Notes: generated by a model from the sequence alone, not told the origin. Counted from the stretch's first letter, positions 25,950-34,883 are shown. The stretch: DNA of 64,000 nucleotides from Mycolicibacterium sp. S2-37 (GCF_017352375.1 NZ_JAFEVR010000014.1:209114-273113), one strand, 5' to 3'. A program made the numbers and translations.

Positions 25950-27077
25950 ATGACCATGCGTACCGAACTGTGTGACCGCTTCGGGATCGAGTACCCGATC
26001 TTCGTCTTCACCCCGTCGGAGAAAGTGGCCGCCGCAGTGACCCGCGCCGGCGGCATGGGTGTGCTGGGTTGCGTGCGGTTCAACGACGCCGACGACCTCG
26101 AGAACGTCCTGCAGTGGATGGACGAGAACACCGAGGGCAAACCGTACGGCGTCGATGTGGTGATGCCCGCGAAGATCCCGACCGAGGGCACCGCGGTCGA
26201 CATCAACAAACTCATCCCGCAGACTCACCGCGATTTCGTCGACAAGACGCTGGCCGATCTGGGTGTCCCGCCGCTGCCCGAGGACGGGGACCGCAACGAA
26301 GGCGTTCTCGGTTGGCTGCACTCGGTCGCGCGCTCGCACGTCGAGGTCGCGCTCAAGCACCCGATCAAGCTGATCGCCAACGCGCTGGGTTCACCGCCCA
26401 AGGACGTCATCGACCAGGTGCACGAGGCGGGCGTGCCGGTTGCGGCGCTCGCCGGTAGTGCCAAACACGCTCAGCGCCATGCCGAGAACGGCGTCGACAT
26501 CGTCGTCGCCCAGGGGCACGAAGCCGGCGGACACACCGGCGAGATCGGCTCGATGGTGTTGTGGCCGGAGATCGTCGATGCACTCGACGGCCGGGCGCCC
26601 GTGCTTGCGGCCGGCGGCATCGGCACCGGACGACAGGTCGCCGCGGCGTTGGCGCTGGGCGCGTCGGGTGTGTGGATGGGCTCGGCATTCTTGACCGCCG
26701 CCGAATACGATCTCGGACACCGCAAGTCGAGCGGGGTGTCGACGATTCAGGAGGCGATGCTGCGCGCCACCTCCAGCGACACCGTGCGCCGCCGCATCTA
26801 CACCGGGAAGCCTGCCCGGCTGCTGAAGACGAAGTGGACCGAGGCGTGGGAGGCGCCGGACGCGCCGGACCCGTTGCCCATGCCGCTGCAGAACATCCTG
26901 GTGAGCGAGGCCCATCAGCGGATGAACGAGTCGGACAACCCGGACACCGTGTCGATGCCGGTGGGTCAGATCGTCGGCCGGATGAACGAGATCCGTCCCG
27001 TCGCCGACATCATCGCCGAGCTGGTGAGTGGTTTCGAGGAGGCTTCTCGACGCCTCGACGGTATCCGGGACAACTGA
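25950..27077 (+). CDS. Nitronate monooxygenase/2-nitropropane dioxygenase-family flavoprotein
   Basis: A 375-residue TIM barrel. FMN and active-site features: TRAGGMGVLGCV near the N-terminus, VAQGHEAGGHTGEIGSM with the family catalytic His, and VLAAGGIGTGRQVAAALALGASGVWMGSAF as phosphate-binding region. Relatives include IpdC (Rv3553) of HIP/steroid ring C-D catabolism and true nitronate monooxygenases; this one carries an insertion around residues 75-130 and may be neither. ATG at 25950 has GGGAGA just upstream and lies 19 bp after fadD19, so it is probably in the KstR-controlled transcript. Function in sterol metabolism is inferred. Confidence 0.82.
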   Translation: MTMRTELCDRFGIEYPIFVFTPSEKVAAAVTRAGGMGVLGCVRFNDADDLENVLQWMDENTEGKPYGVDVVMPAKIPTEGTAVDINKLIPQTHRDFVDKTLADLGVPPLPEDGDRNEGVLGWLHSVARSHVEVALKHPIKLIANALGSPPKDVIDQVHEAGVPVAALAGSAKHAQRHAENGVDIVVAQGHEAGGHTGEIGSMVLWPEIVDALDGRAPVLAAGGIGTGRQVAAALALGASGVWMGSAFLTAAEYDLGHRKSSGVSTIQEAMLRATSSDTVRRRIYTGKPARLLKTKWTEAWEAPDAPDPLPMPLQNILVSEAHQRMNESDNPDTVSMPVGQIVGRMNEIRPVADIIAELVSGFEEASRRLDGIRDN

Positions 27078-27098
27078 ATCCGGTTGCCGCCGAGACGC

Positions 27099-27815
27099 TT
27101 ACCTGGAGAACGTGATCTGCGTCTGCGAGTCGATCTGACCCATCGCGGCACCGAGCTTGTCCTGCTGTTCAGGCTTGGAGTATGCGTTGAGCTGCAGCAT
27201 GTAGAGAGCGTCCGGACCGGGGATCACGACCGTCTTCTGCGCGACGAACGTCGGCTTACCCTCCTGCATGTACTGGCCGGCGATCTCGAAGGCGTCGAAG
27301 CCGCTCAGCTTCTCTGCAGCACCGGGGCTGCCCTGGAAGCCCTCGAGACCGAGCACCTCGTTCGGGGCCGCACCAAGGATCGCGGCGGGATCGGCGGGGC
27401 CGTCGAGCCGGGACAGGTAAGCGAAGATGGTGGGCGGGAAGTCCGGCGCGGCATCGGGTTCGGTGTAGGCGATACCGCCGTATGCGCCTTCGGGCAGGCC
27501 CTCGTTCTTCTGCGTCCATCCCTGCGGCGTCGGCAGGTCGACCTGGGGTGCGCCGTTCTCCCCGGGCTGGACGGCCACCTGGGCGATCTCGTTCTCGTTG
27601 AGGTAGTCGGCGACGGTGCTGCCGGGGGCGGGGGATTCGGATGCGTCCGCTGCCGTCTCCGGTGCGCCGGACTCGGCGGACGTCGCAGAGCTCTCGGCGC
27701 TCGAGGAACTCGCGGTGGTCGATTCGGCTGAATCGCTGTTCGACCCGCAGCCGGACAGGACGACTGCCAGCGCGGCGGCGGCCGCTGCCGCACCTGTCAG
27801 CGCAGTGGCTCTCAT
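27099..27815 (-). CDS. LpqN/LpqT-family lipoprotein
   Basis: 238 residues. The signal peptide ends in the lipobox VLSGC (Cys about 23), so the mature protein is lipid-anchored outside the membrane. A Ser/Ala/Glu-rich linker to about residue 75 leads to a folded domain with VDLPTPQGWTQKNEGLPEGAYGGIAY and a C-terminal YMLQLNAYSKPEQQDKLGAAM, typical of LpqN/LpqT proteins. In Mtb these associate with cell-envelope assembly; LpqN has been linked to mycomembrane lipid transport. Convergent with the NMO gene; no KstR box in front. Confidence 0.85.
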   Translation of the reverse strand: MRATALTGAAAAAAALAVVLSGCGSNSDSAESTTASSSSAESSATSAESGAPETAADASESPAPGSTVADYLNENEIAQVAVQPGENGAPQVDLPTPQGWTQKNEGLPEGAYGGIAYTEPDAAPDFPPTIFAYLSRLDGPADPAAILGAAPNEVLGLEGFQGSPGAAEKLSGFDAFEIAGQYMQEGKPTFVAQKTVVIPGPDALYMLQLNAYSKPEQQDKLGAAMGQIDSQTQITFSR

Positions 27816-27975
27816 GGATCACTCCTCGGTGTTGGCGAAACGTCGACGGCGAAGCGTAACCCCCTGACCTCTCGGAAGTGCGCCACTACGACAAGACGGT
27901 TACATTTCGTCCCAGTGTCGGGGCGTGTCCGATTCGTTCACGACCCGATGCGCGCCCGCACTTAGTGTCGGCGAC

Positions 27976-28371
27976 ATGGACATTCGTGTGACGTCGACGG
28001 TCATCGAGATCGTCTGCAGGGATCTGCGATCCACCCTGGATTTCTATCGACTGATCGGCCTGGCGGTGCCCGAGCCGGAGGGCCCGCACGTCGAAGTGGA
28101 ACTGCCCGGTGGAAACCGGCTGGCCTTCGACACCGAGGAGGTGATCGCCGGCATGCATCCCGGTTGGGCACCACCGGCATCGACCGGCCGGGTGGCGATC
28201 GCGTTCGGCCTGACCTCGCCTGCGGCGGTGGACGAACTGTTCGAGAAACTCACTGCAGCGGGGCATCCCGGCAGGCTCGAGCCGTTCGACGCGCCGTGGG
28301 GGCAGCGCTATGCGACGGTCGAGGACCCCGACGGCACTTCAGTGGATCTGTTCGCCCCGTCGGCCAGCTGA
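27976..28371 (+). CDS. VOC/glyoxalase-family protein
   Basis: 131 residues with two beta-alpha-beta-beta-beta modules: VIEIVCRDLRSTLDFYRLIGLAVPE at the start and a C-terminal WGQRYATVEDPDGTSVDLFAP, the classic VOC ending. Candidate metal ligands are the second-module Glu/His positions, but they cannot be fixed without alignment. Function is open: isomerase, dioxygenase-like or resistance protein. ATG at 27976 is the family-like start. Its last 64 bp overlap the end of the convergent AraC gene. Confidence 0.82.
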   Translation: MDIRVTSTVIEIVCRDLRSTLDFYRLIGLAVPEPEGPHVEVELPGGNRLAFDTEEVIAGMHPGWAPPASTGRVAIAFGLTSPAAVDELFEKLTAAGHPGRLEPFDAPWGQRYATVEDPDGTSVDLFAPSAS

Positions 28372-29030
28372 CCGAGCGACATCCCGGACAAGACCCGCGC
28401 CTCGCGGTGCAGATGCGGCTGATCGGCGTAGCCTGCCGCCGCGGCCACCCGTGCGTACGGCATGCCCGAGCGCAGCATCGCCACCGCGAGCCGGAAACGC
28501 AGGATCCGGCGCAGCATGGCCGGACCGTATCCGTAGATCGCGGCGCACTGGCGCTGCAGCGACCGGGTCGAGCGCCCGATCTCGTCAGCGATGTCACCCA
28601 CGGACGCCCCCGCGGCCAGCCGGCTGGTGACGTGTGCGAGCGTCGACAACGGCCAGGGTGCGGTCTCGTCGGTCCGACGGTCCGCCGCCAGCACGGTGGC
28701 CAGCTCCGTCAGCGTGGCGGCCCGCGGTACGGAGGTGACGTCGGCAAGCGGTGTCCGACCATCTCTCAATTCGGCGGCGGGCACCCCGATCAGCCGGGGC
28801 AGCGCCCCGGGTCGGAAACGCAACCCGGCCAACGGCTCCGGCCGGCCTTCGGCGACCGAGGCGAAGGTGTCCGGCCCGGCGACGACGACGGTCCCGTCCA
28901 TCTTGATCAGATCCATGCAGCCGTCGGGCAGCACCCGGGCCGGCCCACCGGGATCTCGGGTCCAGGCGCATTCGACGAGATCGCGCAGGTGGTGCGGCGC
29001 CGGAAATTCGCGGTACCCCACCTCGGCCAC
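28308..29030 (-). CDS. AraC-family regulator with DUF6597-type N-terminal domain
   Basis: 240 residues. The N-terminal VGYREFPAPHHLRDLVECAWTR, with VLPDGCMDLIKMDG, is the DUF6597/AraC-associated sensor domain. The C-terminal part holds the double helix-turn-helix, with SVGDIADEIGRSTRSLQRQCAAIYGYGPAMLRRILRFR and AAAAGYADQPHLHREARVLSGMS. GTG at 29030 was chosen because the domain starts there; the frame stays open far upstream but is not coding. The 3' end overlaps the VOC gene by 64 bp, an arrangement that suggests the two are a regulator-target pair. Confidence 0.82.
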   Translation of the reverse strand: MAEVGYREFPAPHHLRDLVECAWTRDPGGPARVLPDGCMDLIKMDGTVVVAGPDTFASVAEGRPEPLAGLRFRPGALPRLIGVPAAELRDGRTPLADVTSVPRAATLTELATVLAADRRTDETAPWPLSTLAHVTSRLAAGASVGDIADEIGRSTRSLQRQCAAIYGYGPAMLRRILRFRLAVAMLRSGMPYARVAAAAGYADQPHLHREARVLSGMSLGQLADGANRSTEVPSGSSTVA

Positions 29031-29045
29031 GCTACCGTGGCGTCC

Positions 29046-29648
29046 GTGACGGCAGTCGGTTCCTCGGAGCGGATCGTGCTGACGAGGTGGACGCCCGCCC
29101 TGGCGGTGGTCATGCTCTCGGTGACGGCGATGCTCTGGGTGTGGCCCCTTCTGGACGCGGTGTGCGGCGACTACAACCGAGGCGAGCGGATCTTCCTGGG
29201 CGTCGTAGCTGCAGTGCTGGCGATTCCGTTCCTCTGGGTCTGCTGGCGGGTTCCGAAGGTGACCCGCGGTATGGGGGTTGAGATCGACGCCGAGGGCATC
29301 CATCCGTTCGACGGAAAGCGCACCGCCACCATCGCCTGGCACGAGATCGCGGCGGTGGGTTTCGGTGCGTACGTCGGCCGACACCGGGGTGGGACCACGC
29401 GGCGGCTCAGCGGCTTGGAGGTGTACCTGATGGACACCGCGTACGCGTCGAATCATCCGGCACTCAAGGGTGATTGGCAACCGGTCCCGCCACCCGAGCG
29501 CGGGCTGTCCGCCGGCTGTTACCGATTCACGGTGCCGCCCTACGGGCCGGCGGCCGCGCGCGTCGAGCAGGCCGTGCGTCGGTACCGGCCGGCCGCCTGG
29601 CGCGGTCCGTTCACCCACCCCGGCCCGGGTCAGCGCTCGACGGGGTAG
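29046..29648 (+). CDS. Membrane protein, PH-like domain, unknown function
   Basis: About 200 residues. Two hydrophobic helices (LAVVMLSVTAMLWVWPLL and RIFLGVVAAVLAIPFLWVCW) precede a small beta-rich domain with VEIDAEGIHPFDGKRTATIAWHEIAAVGF, the pattern of bacterial PH-like domains attached to membranes. GTG at 29046 is the likelier start; GTG at 29037 also fits. It is divergent from the AraC gene (15-bp gap) and overlaps the end of fadD17 by 19 bp. Function unknown. Confidence 0.7.
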   Translation: MTAVGSSERIVLTRWTPALAVVMLSVTAMLWVWPLLDAVCGDYNRGERIFLGVVAAVLAIPFLWVCWRVPKVTRGMGVEIDAEGIHPFDGKRTATIAWHEIAAVGFGAYVGRHRGGTTRRLSGLEVYLMDTAYASNHPALKGDWQPVPPPERGLSAGCYRFTVPPYGPAAARVEQAVRRYRPAAWRGPFTHPGPGQRSTG

Positions 29649-31144
29649 ACCGGATCGTCGCAGTCGGTGCCCTCGGCGGACAGCTGCCGCTTGAGCACCT
29701 TGAACGTCTCGGTGCGCGGCAGCGTCGTTGCGATGCGCACGTAAGACGGCCACTGCTTGGGACCGAGGTCGGGTTGTGCGGCCAGGAAGGCCCGGAATGC
29801 CCCGGCGTCGAACCCTGCGCCCGGGCGCAGCACCAGCGCAGCCATCACCTGGTCGCCCACCGCCGGGTCGGGAATCGGGTAGACGGCGACCTCGATGATG
29901 TCGTCGTGGCGCAGCAGGATGCGCTCGATCGGTGCGGTGCCGAGGTTTTCGCCGTCGACACGCATCCAGTCGCCGAGCCTCCCGGCGAAGAAGATGAAGC
30001 CGTTCTCGTCCGCGTACGCCAGGTCGCCGCTGTGGTACATCCCGCCGGCCATCCGTGCCGACTCGGCGTCCTCGTCGCGGTAGTAGCCGCGGAACTGCCC
30101 GCGTCCCTTGGGGTTGACCAGCTCACCGACTCGACCGGGCGGACACGGCTCGCCGGTGTCGACGTCCAGGATCGCGACCTCGTCGGTGAGCGGGCCCAGC
30201 GCACCGTCCGGGGTGTCGGGCGTGCGGGCGATCGATACGCCACCCTCGGTCGATCCGAAACCGTCGACGACCGTGACACCGAAGCGTTCGGCGAACCGGT
30301 CGAGATCGCGCGGGGCACCCTCGTTGCCGTAGAGGAACTTCAGCGGGTTGTCGGCATCGTCGTCGCGCTCGGGGGTGGCCAGGACGTAGGACAGCGGTTT
30401 ACCGACGTAGTTGGCGTAGGTGGCGCCGTACCGGCGGACGTCCGGGATGAATCCGGATGCGGAAAACCTGCGCCGCAACGCGATCGAGCCGCCCGCCGCC
30501 ACCGCGACCGCCCACCCGGCCATCACGGCGTTGGAGTGGAACAGCGGCATGGACAGGTAGAAGGTGTCTGCCGGACCGAGGCCGAACCGGTCGGCGAGCA
30601 TCCGCCCGGGAAACGCGACCTTCTCGTGGGTGACCCGCACGGCCTTGGGGTCCCCGCTGGTACCCGAGGTGAAGATGAGCATGAACAGCTCGTCGGGATC
30701 GGGATCGGGGAACCGCACGGGTGCGTCGCGATGCGCGGCGATCTCGGCGACGAACCCCGGGGAGGTCACGTCGGCGACGTCAGGGACGTCGGGGCCGTCG
30801 GGGACGACCGCGTCCTCGTCAGCGAGCACCAGTTGGCAGTCCGCACGGGCGATGTCACTGGCCAGCGCGGCGCCCCGCCGGGTCGGGTTGAGGCCCACCG
30901 GTACCACGCCGGCGAGCGCGGCGGCGACGAGCACCGAGGAGAAGAACGGCGTGTTACCCAGGAGGACACCCACGTGCGGTGGCCGCGCGGGATCGAGGCG
31001 GGCGCGCAGCGCCGAGCCGAGCGCGGCCCCGGCCCGGATGTGCTCTCGCCAGCTGACGAACGAATCGTCGGCGTGCACACCGCGATCGTCGACGTCCGTC
31101 AGCGGCTCGAGCAGCCGCGAAACGGTCGGTGGCTCGGAATTCAC
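29630..31144 (-). CDS. fadD17: Steroid side-chain acyl-CoA synthetase FadD17
   Basis: A 504-residue AMP-forming synthetase. P-loop LIFTSGTSGDPKAVRVTH; GFGSTEGGVSI at the adenylate site; YHSGDLAYADENGFIFFAGR hinge; terminal LPRTETFKVLKRQ with the catalytic Lys. Position upstream of fadE27-fadE26 matches Mtb Rv3506-Rv3504, where FadD17 activates C5/C8 cholesterol side-chain carboxylates. GTG at 31144, 3 bp after the fadE27 stop. Distal gene of the fadE26-fadE27-fadD17 operon. Confidence 0.9.
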   Translation of the reverse strand: MNSEPPTVSRLLEPLTDVDDRGVHADDSFVSWREHIRAGAALGSALRARLDPARPPHVGVLLGNTPFFSSVLVAAALAGVVPVGLNPTRRGAALASDIARADCQLVLADEDAVVPDGPDVPDVADVTSPGFVAEIAAHRDAPVRFPDPDPDELFMLIFTSGTSGDPKAVRVTHEKVAFPGRMLADRFGLGPADTFYLSMPLFHSNAVMAGWAVAVAAGGSIALRRRFSASGFIPDVRRYGATYANYVGKPLSYVLATPERDDDADNPLKFLYGNEGAPRDLDRFAERFGVTVVDGFGSTEGGVSIARTPDTPDGALGPLTDEVAILDVDTGEPCPPGRVGELVNPKGRGQFRGYYRDEDAESARMAGGMYHSGDLAYADENGFIFFAGRLGDWMRVDGENLGTAPIERILLRHDDIIEVAVYPIPDPAVGDQVMAALVLRPGAGFDAGAFRAFLAAQPDLGPKQWPSYVRIATTLPRTETFKVLKRQLSAEGTDCDDPVYPVER

Positions 31145-31147
31145 CGA

Positions 31148-32245
31148 TCAGACAGGGGTGTCGGCCAGCTCGCGGCCGATCCGCAGCAGCTGGCCGGTCG
31201 CCCCGCCGACGGCGAACTCGGTCTGCTTGGCCGCCAGGAAGTACCGGTGCACCGGATGATCCGTGTCGATGCCGACCCCGCCGTGGACGTGGACCGCCGT
31301 GTGCGCGACCCGATGTCCGGCTTCGGCCGCCCAGAACGCCGCGGAGCTGACCTCGAGGTCGGAGGGCAGGTCTTCGGACACGCGCCAGGCCGCCTGAGTC
31401 AAAGTGAGTCGCAGGCCCTTGACGTCGATGTAGCCGTCGGCGAGCCGCGCCGACACTGCCTGGAAGCTGCCGATCGGCCGGTCGAACTGCTCGCGCTCAC
31501 GGGCGTAGAGCGCCGTGAGCTCGAGTGCGCGCTCCAGAACGCCGAGCTGGAAGGCGGTGCGCCCCAGCGTGGCCCGTTCGTTCAACCATGCCACCAGGTC
31601 CGCTCCGCCGACCCGGCGGCCGTCTTCGACCTCCACGCCGTCGAACTCGACCAGCGCGACGCTGCCCAGTCCGGTGGTCTGCAGCGGGTTGACCGTCACA
31701 CCGTGATCGTCCGCGGCCACCAGGAACACCACGGTGCCGCCGTCTGTCTCGGCCGGAACGAGGAATGCGTCGGCCACTGGACCGTACGGGACCAGGGTGC
31801 GTGAACCGGTCAGCCGGACGCCCGAGCCGGACGCCTGCGCCTGTACCGGTCCCTGCCCCATCTCGCCATCCATCGCGACGGTCAGCACCTTGTCGCCGCT
31901 GATCGCCGGCACCGCCCAATCCTGCTGTAGCGCAGGCGAATCCGACTTCGCCAAGGCCCCGGCACCGAGGACGACCGACTCCAGATACGGCACTGCGGCC
32001 AGCTGGCGACCGAGCGCCACCTGGACGGCCACCTCTTCGAGTGCCCCGTAGCCACCACCGCCGAGCGCTTCCGGGGCGGTGGTGGACAGCACGTCGGCGT
32101 CGATCAGCTTGCGCCACAGGTCGCGGTCGAAACGCTGGTCGAGGCCGTCGAGCCGACGCTGATGCTCCGGAGTGCACACCGATTCGGTGATGGTGCGCAC
32201 CAGGCCGCCGAGATCGGTTGCGGCTTCCGTCGTGGAAAAGTCCAT
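31148..32245 (-). CDS. fadE27: Acyl-CoA dehydrogenase FadE27 (ChsE5-type subunit)
   Basis: A 365-residue acyl-CoA dehydrogenase fold; substrate-side loops look degenerate compared with FadE26. The C-terminal ahead of VHVHGGVGIDTDHPVHRYFLAAKQ is the FAD/dimer region. Mtb FadE26 and FadE27 form the alpha2-beta2 ChsE4-ChsE5 complex, which dehydrogenates steroid-C8/C5-CoA side chains; neither works alone. Only half the subunits carry a full active site, as expected of the pair. ATG at 32245, 17 bp after fadE26. Confidence 0.9.
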   Translation of the reverse strand: MDFSTTEAATDLGGLVRTITESVCTPEHQRRLDGLDQRFDRDLWRKLIDADVLSTTAPEALGGGGYGALEEVAVQVALGRQLAAVPYLESVVLGAGALAKSDSPALQQDWAVPAISGDKVLTVAMDGEMGQGPVQAQASGSGVRLTGSRTLVPYGPVADAFLVPAETDGGTVVFLVAADDHGVTVNPLQTTGLGSVALVEFDGVEVEDGRRVGGADLVAWLNERATLGRTAFQLGVLERALELTALYAREREQFDRPIGSFQAVSARLADGYIDVKGLRLTLTQAAWRVSEDLPSDLEVSSAAFWAAEAGHRVAHTAVHVHGGVGIDTDHPVHRYFLAAKQTEFAVGGATGQLLRIGRELADTPV

Positions 32246-32262
32246 GCGAAGTCTCCTCGTCC

Positions 32263-33444
32263 CTACCGGTTGACCCGGGGCAGCCCGAGCGCGACCATGC
32301 CGATGATGTCGCGCTGGATCTCATTGGTGCCGCCGCCGAACGTGAGGATCAGCGCCGACCGGTGCATCCGCTCGATGCGGCCGCGCAGCACCGCGCCCTT
32401 GGCGTCGGCGCGCAGCGTCGCCGAGGTGCCGAGCACCTCCATCAGAAGACGGTAGGCCTCGGTGGCCAGCTCGGTGCCGTAGACCTTGGCCGCCGATGCG
32501 TCGGCGGGTGACGGTGCGGCGTCCTGCGCCGACGCCAGCTCCCAGTTGATGAGCTTGAGCACCTCGGCCTTGGCGTGGACGCGGGCGAGGTTGAGCTGCA
32601 CCCACTCCGAGTCGGCCAGCCGTTTGCCGTGGAGGTCCTTGGTGTTCTGGGCCCATTCGCGAACCGCGTTGAGCGCCACATAGATCGGCTGCGCTGAGAC
32701 CAGGGCGACACGTTCGTGGTTGAGCTGGTTGGTGACCAGCTTCCAGCCACCGTTCTCCTCGCCGACCAAGGCCGTCTTGGGAACACGCACGTCCTGGTAG
32801 TAGGTGGCGCTGGTGTCGACGCCCGACATGGTGTGCACGGGTGTCCAGGAGAATCCCTCGGCCGTCGTCGGCACGATGAGCATCGAGATCCCGCGGTGCT
32901 TCTTGGCTTCGGGGTTGGTGCGCACCGCCAGCCACACGTAGTCGGCGTAGGCGATGAGGCTGGTCCACATCTTCTGGCCGTTGATGACGTAGTCGTCGCC
33001 GTCGTGCACCGCGGTGGTGCGCAGCGCGGCGAGGTCGGTGCCGGCTCCCGGTTCGGAGTAGCCGATCGAGAAGTGCAGATCGCCCGCCGCGATCTTCGGC
33101 AGAAAGAACTTCTTCTGCTCCTCGGTGCCGAAGTGCATGATCGTCGGTGCCACGCTGTTGATCGTCAGGAACGGCACGGGGACGTTCGCGATGGCGGCCT
33201 CGTCGGTGAAGATCAGCCCGTCGATCGGCGGGCGGGCCTGGCCGCCGAACTCCGTGGGCCACGACAGCGTCAGCCAGCCGTCCTTGCCCATCTGTGCGAC
33301 GGTCTCGCGGTAGACGTTGCCGCGTCCCATCTCGCCGTCGTTGGACGCGAGCGCTTCGGCCCGCTCGGGCGTCATGAGTTTGGCGAAGTAGGACCGCAGC
33401 TCGCGGCGCAACTCCTCCTGTTCGGGGCTGTAGCCGATCCGCAT
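32263..33444 (-). CDS. fadE26: Acyl-CoA dehydrogenase FadE26 (ChsE4-type subunit)
   Basis: 393 residues. Features of the catalytic subunit: FSIGYSEPGAGTDLAALRTTA and INGQKMWTSLIAYADYVWLAVRT (FAD/acyl pocket), LTFGGGTNEIQRDIIGMVALGLPR at the C-terminus. It pairs with FadE27. ATG at 33444 (RIGYSPEQEELRRELR start) is typical; the upstream in-frame extension would run through the KstR box at 33496-33509. First gene of the minus-strand operon and divergent from fdxD. Confidence 0.9.
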   Translation of the reverse strand: MRIGYSPEQEELRRELRSYFAKLMTPERAEALASNDGEMGRGNVYRETVAQMGKDGWLTLSWPTEFGGQARPPIDGLIFTDEAAIANVPVPFLTINSVAPTIMHFGTEEQKKFFLPKIAAGDLHFSIGYSEPGAGTDLAALRTTAVHDGDDYVINGQKMWTSLIAYADYVWLAVRTNPEAKKHRGISMLIVPTTAEGFSWTPVHTMSGVDTSATYYQDVRVPKTALVGEENGGWKLVTNQLNHERVALVSAQPIYVALNAVREWAQNTKDLHGKRLADSEWVQLNLARVHAKAEVLKLINWELASAQDAAPSPADASAAKVYGTELATEAYRLLMEVLGTSATLRADAKGAVLRGRIERMHRSALILTFGGGTNEIQRDIIGMVALGLPRVNR

Positions 33445-33495
33445 CGCCTCGTCCTCACTGTCTCGGGTCCTCGGACGCCTGGGTTTCCACCCGGT

Positions 33496-33509
33496 TGTAA
33501 CACGTTCTA
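33496..33509. promoter_or_regulatory. KstR box, TGTAACACGTTCTA
   Basis: Full consensus in the 180-bp gap between fadE26 (51 nt from its start) and fdxD (115 nt from its start). Rightward, TAGTGT (33508-33513) overlaps the box end as a TANNNT -10, giving an fdxD leader of about 100 nt. No similar hexamer was seen leftward. Confidence 0.87.
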
Positions 33510-33624
33510 GTGTGAGGGTCCAGGCCGGTATCATCCGGGGGCCGCCCCACTGGGTCGTATTCTGACCACTGAGTGTGGCCGGCCCGTTGCCACAGATCGT
33601 CGCGACGAGTGCGAGGGAGCTGAC

Positions 33625-33816
33625 ATGCGAGTGGAAGTCGACCGGGATCGCTGCGAGGGCAACGCGGTCTGCGTGGGAATTGCCCCCGACATCTTCGATC
33701 TGGATGACGACGACTACGCGGTGGTGACAGCCGATCCGGTGCCCGCCGGCCAGGAGGACCTCGCCGAGCAGTCCATCGCCGAGTGCCCCCGCGCAGCCCT
33801 GATCCGCAGAGACTAG
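33625..33816 (+). CDS. fdxD: Ferredoxin FdxD, 3Fe-4S type
   Basis: 63 residues, with cluster Cys at 10, 16 and 54 (C-x5-C ... C-P). This is the pattern of single [3Fe-4S] ferredoxins that feed P450s and other oxidoreductases. Acidic surface (DLDDDDY) suits docking to a reductase or P450. In Mtb it is Rv3503c, between fadE26 and hsd4A, as here. A likely electron donor for CYP142/CYP125-type or other oxygenases of the sterol pathway; CYP136 is another candidate. ATG at 33625 with GAGGGAGC upstream. 13 bp before hsd4A. Confidence 0.92.
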   Translation: MRVEVDRDRCEGNAVCVGIAPDIFDLDDDDYAVVTADPVPAGQEDLAEQSIAECPRAALIRRD

Positions 33817-33829
33817 AGGTATTCATAAA

Positions 33830-34765
33830 TTGACCACTCCCAGCAATGATTCGACTGCCGATCTGAACGACCTCTCCGGACGCGTCGCCGTGGTGACCGG
33901 GGCCGCCGCCGGGCTCGGCCGCGCCGAGGCGATCGGCCTGGCCGCTGCCGGGGCCACAGTCGTGGTCAATGACATGCAGGCCGCACTCGACCAGTCCGAC
34001 GTCCTCGACGAGATCGCCGCGGCGGGGTCGAAGGGCGTTGCGGTCGCCGGTGACATCAGCCAGCGGTCGACGGCCGATGAGCTGGTCGAGACGGCCGACG
34101 GCCTGGGCGGGCTCGCCATCGTCGTGAACAACGCCGGGATCACCCGCGACCGGATCCTGTTCAACATGTCCGACGAGGAGTGGGACGCCGTCATCGCCGT
34201 GCATCTGCGTGGTCACTTCCTGCTGACCCGGAACGCCGCGACGTACTGGCGCGCGAAGGCGAAGGCCGGCGACGGCCGGGTGTACGGCCGCATCGTCAAC
34301 ACCTCCTCGGAGGCCGGCCTTTCGGGTCCGGTCGGACAGCCGAACTACGGAGCGGCCAAGGCCGGGATCACCGCGCTGACGCTGTCTGCGGCGCGGGCGC
34401 TGGACCGCTTCGGGGTGCGGGCCAACGCGATCGCGCCCCGGGCGCGTACCGCCATGACGGCGGGAGTTTTCGGGGACGCACCCGAGCTCGCGACCGGCGA
34501 GGTGGACCCGCTGTCGACCGACCACGTCGTGACGCTGGTGCGCTTTCTGGCCGCTCCTGCATCGGAAGCAGTCAACGGGCAGCTGTTCATCGTCTACGGT
34601 CCCAAGGTGACGCTCGTCGCGGCACCCGTCGCAGAGGCCCACTTCACCGCGGAATCGGCCGCGTGGGAGCCCGCCGAGCTCGGGGCCACGCTGCGCCAGT
34701 ACTTTGCTGGACGGGACCCTGAGCGCGGATTCTCCGCGACCGAGCTGATGGAGAGCCGAGACTGA
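33830..34765 (+). CDS. hsd4A: 3-hydroxyacyl/17-beta-hydroxysteroid dehydrogenase Hsd4A
   Basis: A 311-residue SDR. Cofactor motif TGAAAGLGRAEA; NNAG in IVVNNAGITRD; catalytic Ser in NTSSEAGLSG with YGAAKAG. A C-terminal extension past the core (about residues 245-311) is typical of Hsd4A/Rv3502c. It oxidises the 22-hydroxy side-chain CoA intermediate and has 17-beta-hydroxysteroid activity. The start is TTG at 33830, just after AGAGGT at 33815-33820. It follows fdxD by 13 bp. The 260-bp gap after it holds two KstR boxes, so mce4 has its own promoter. Confidence 0.9.
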   Translation: MTTPSNDSTADLNDLSGRVAVVTGAAAGLGRAEAIGLAAAGATVVVNDMQAALDQSDVLDEIAAAGSKGVAVAGDISQRSTADELVETADGLGGLAIVVNNAGITRDRILFNMSDEEWDAVIAVHLRGHFLLTRNAATYWRAKAKAGDGRVYGRIVNTSSEAGLSGPVGQPNYGAAKAGITALTLSAARALDRFGVRANAIAPRARTAMTAGVFGDAPELATGEVDPLSTDHVVTLVRFLAAPASEAVNGQLFIVYGPKVTLVAAPVAEAHFTAESAAWEPAELGATLRQYFAGRDPERGFSATELMESRD

Positions 34766-34795
34766 CAGTCTCGGATGTCAGGGCCTGAAAGGCGC

Positions 34796-34809
34796 TAGAA
34801 CACGTTCTA
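34796..34809. promoter_or_regulatory. KstR box 1 upstream of mce4, TAGAACACGTTCTA
   Basis: Full consensus, 216 nt before yrbE4A. The hexamer TAGAAT at 34808-34813 shares its first TA with the box end and fits TANNNT. First of two boxes in the hsd4A-yrbE4A gap. Confidence 0.85.
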
Positions 34810-34883
34810 GAATGACCTGAGTCACAGTGCCGCTGAACTGGGATTTCCTGCTTTCTCCGAGGTAGTTGTCCATCTTTGACAGT

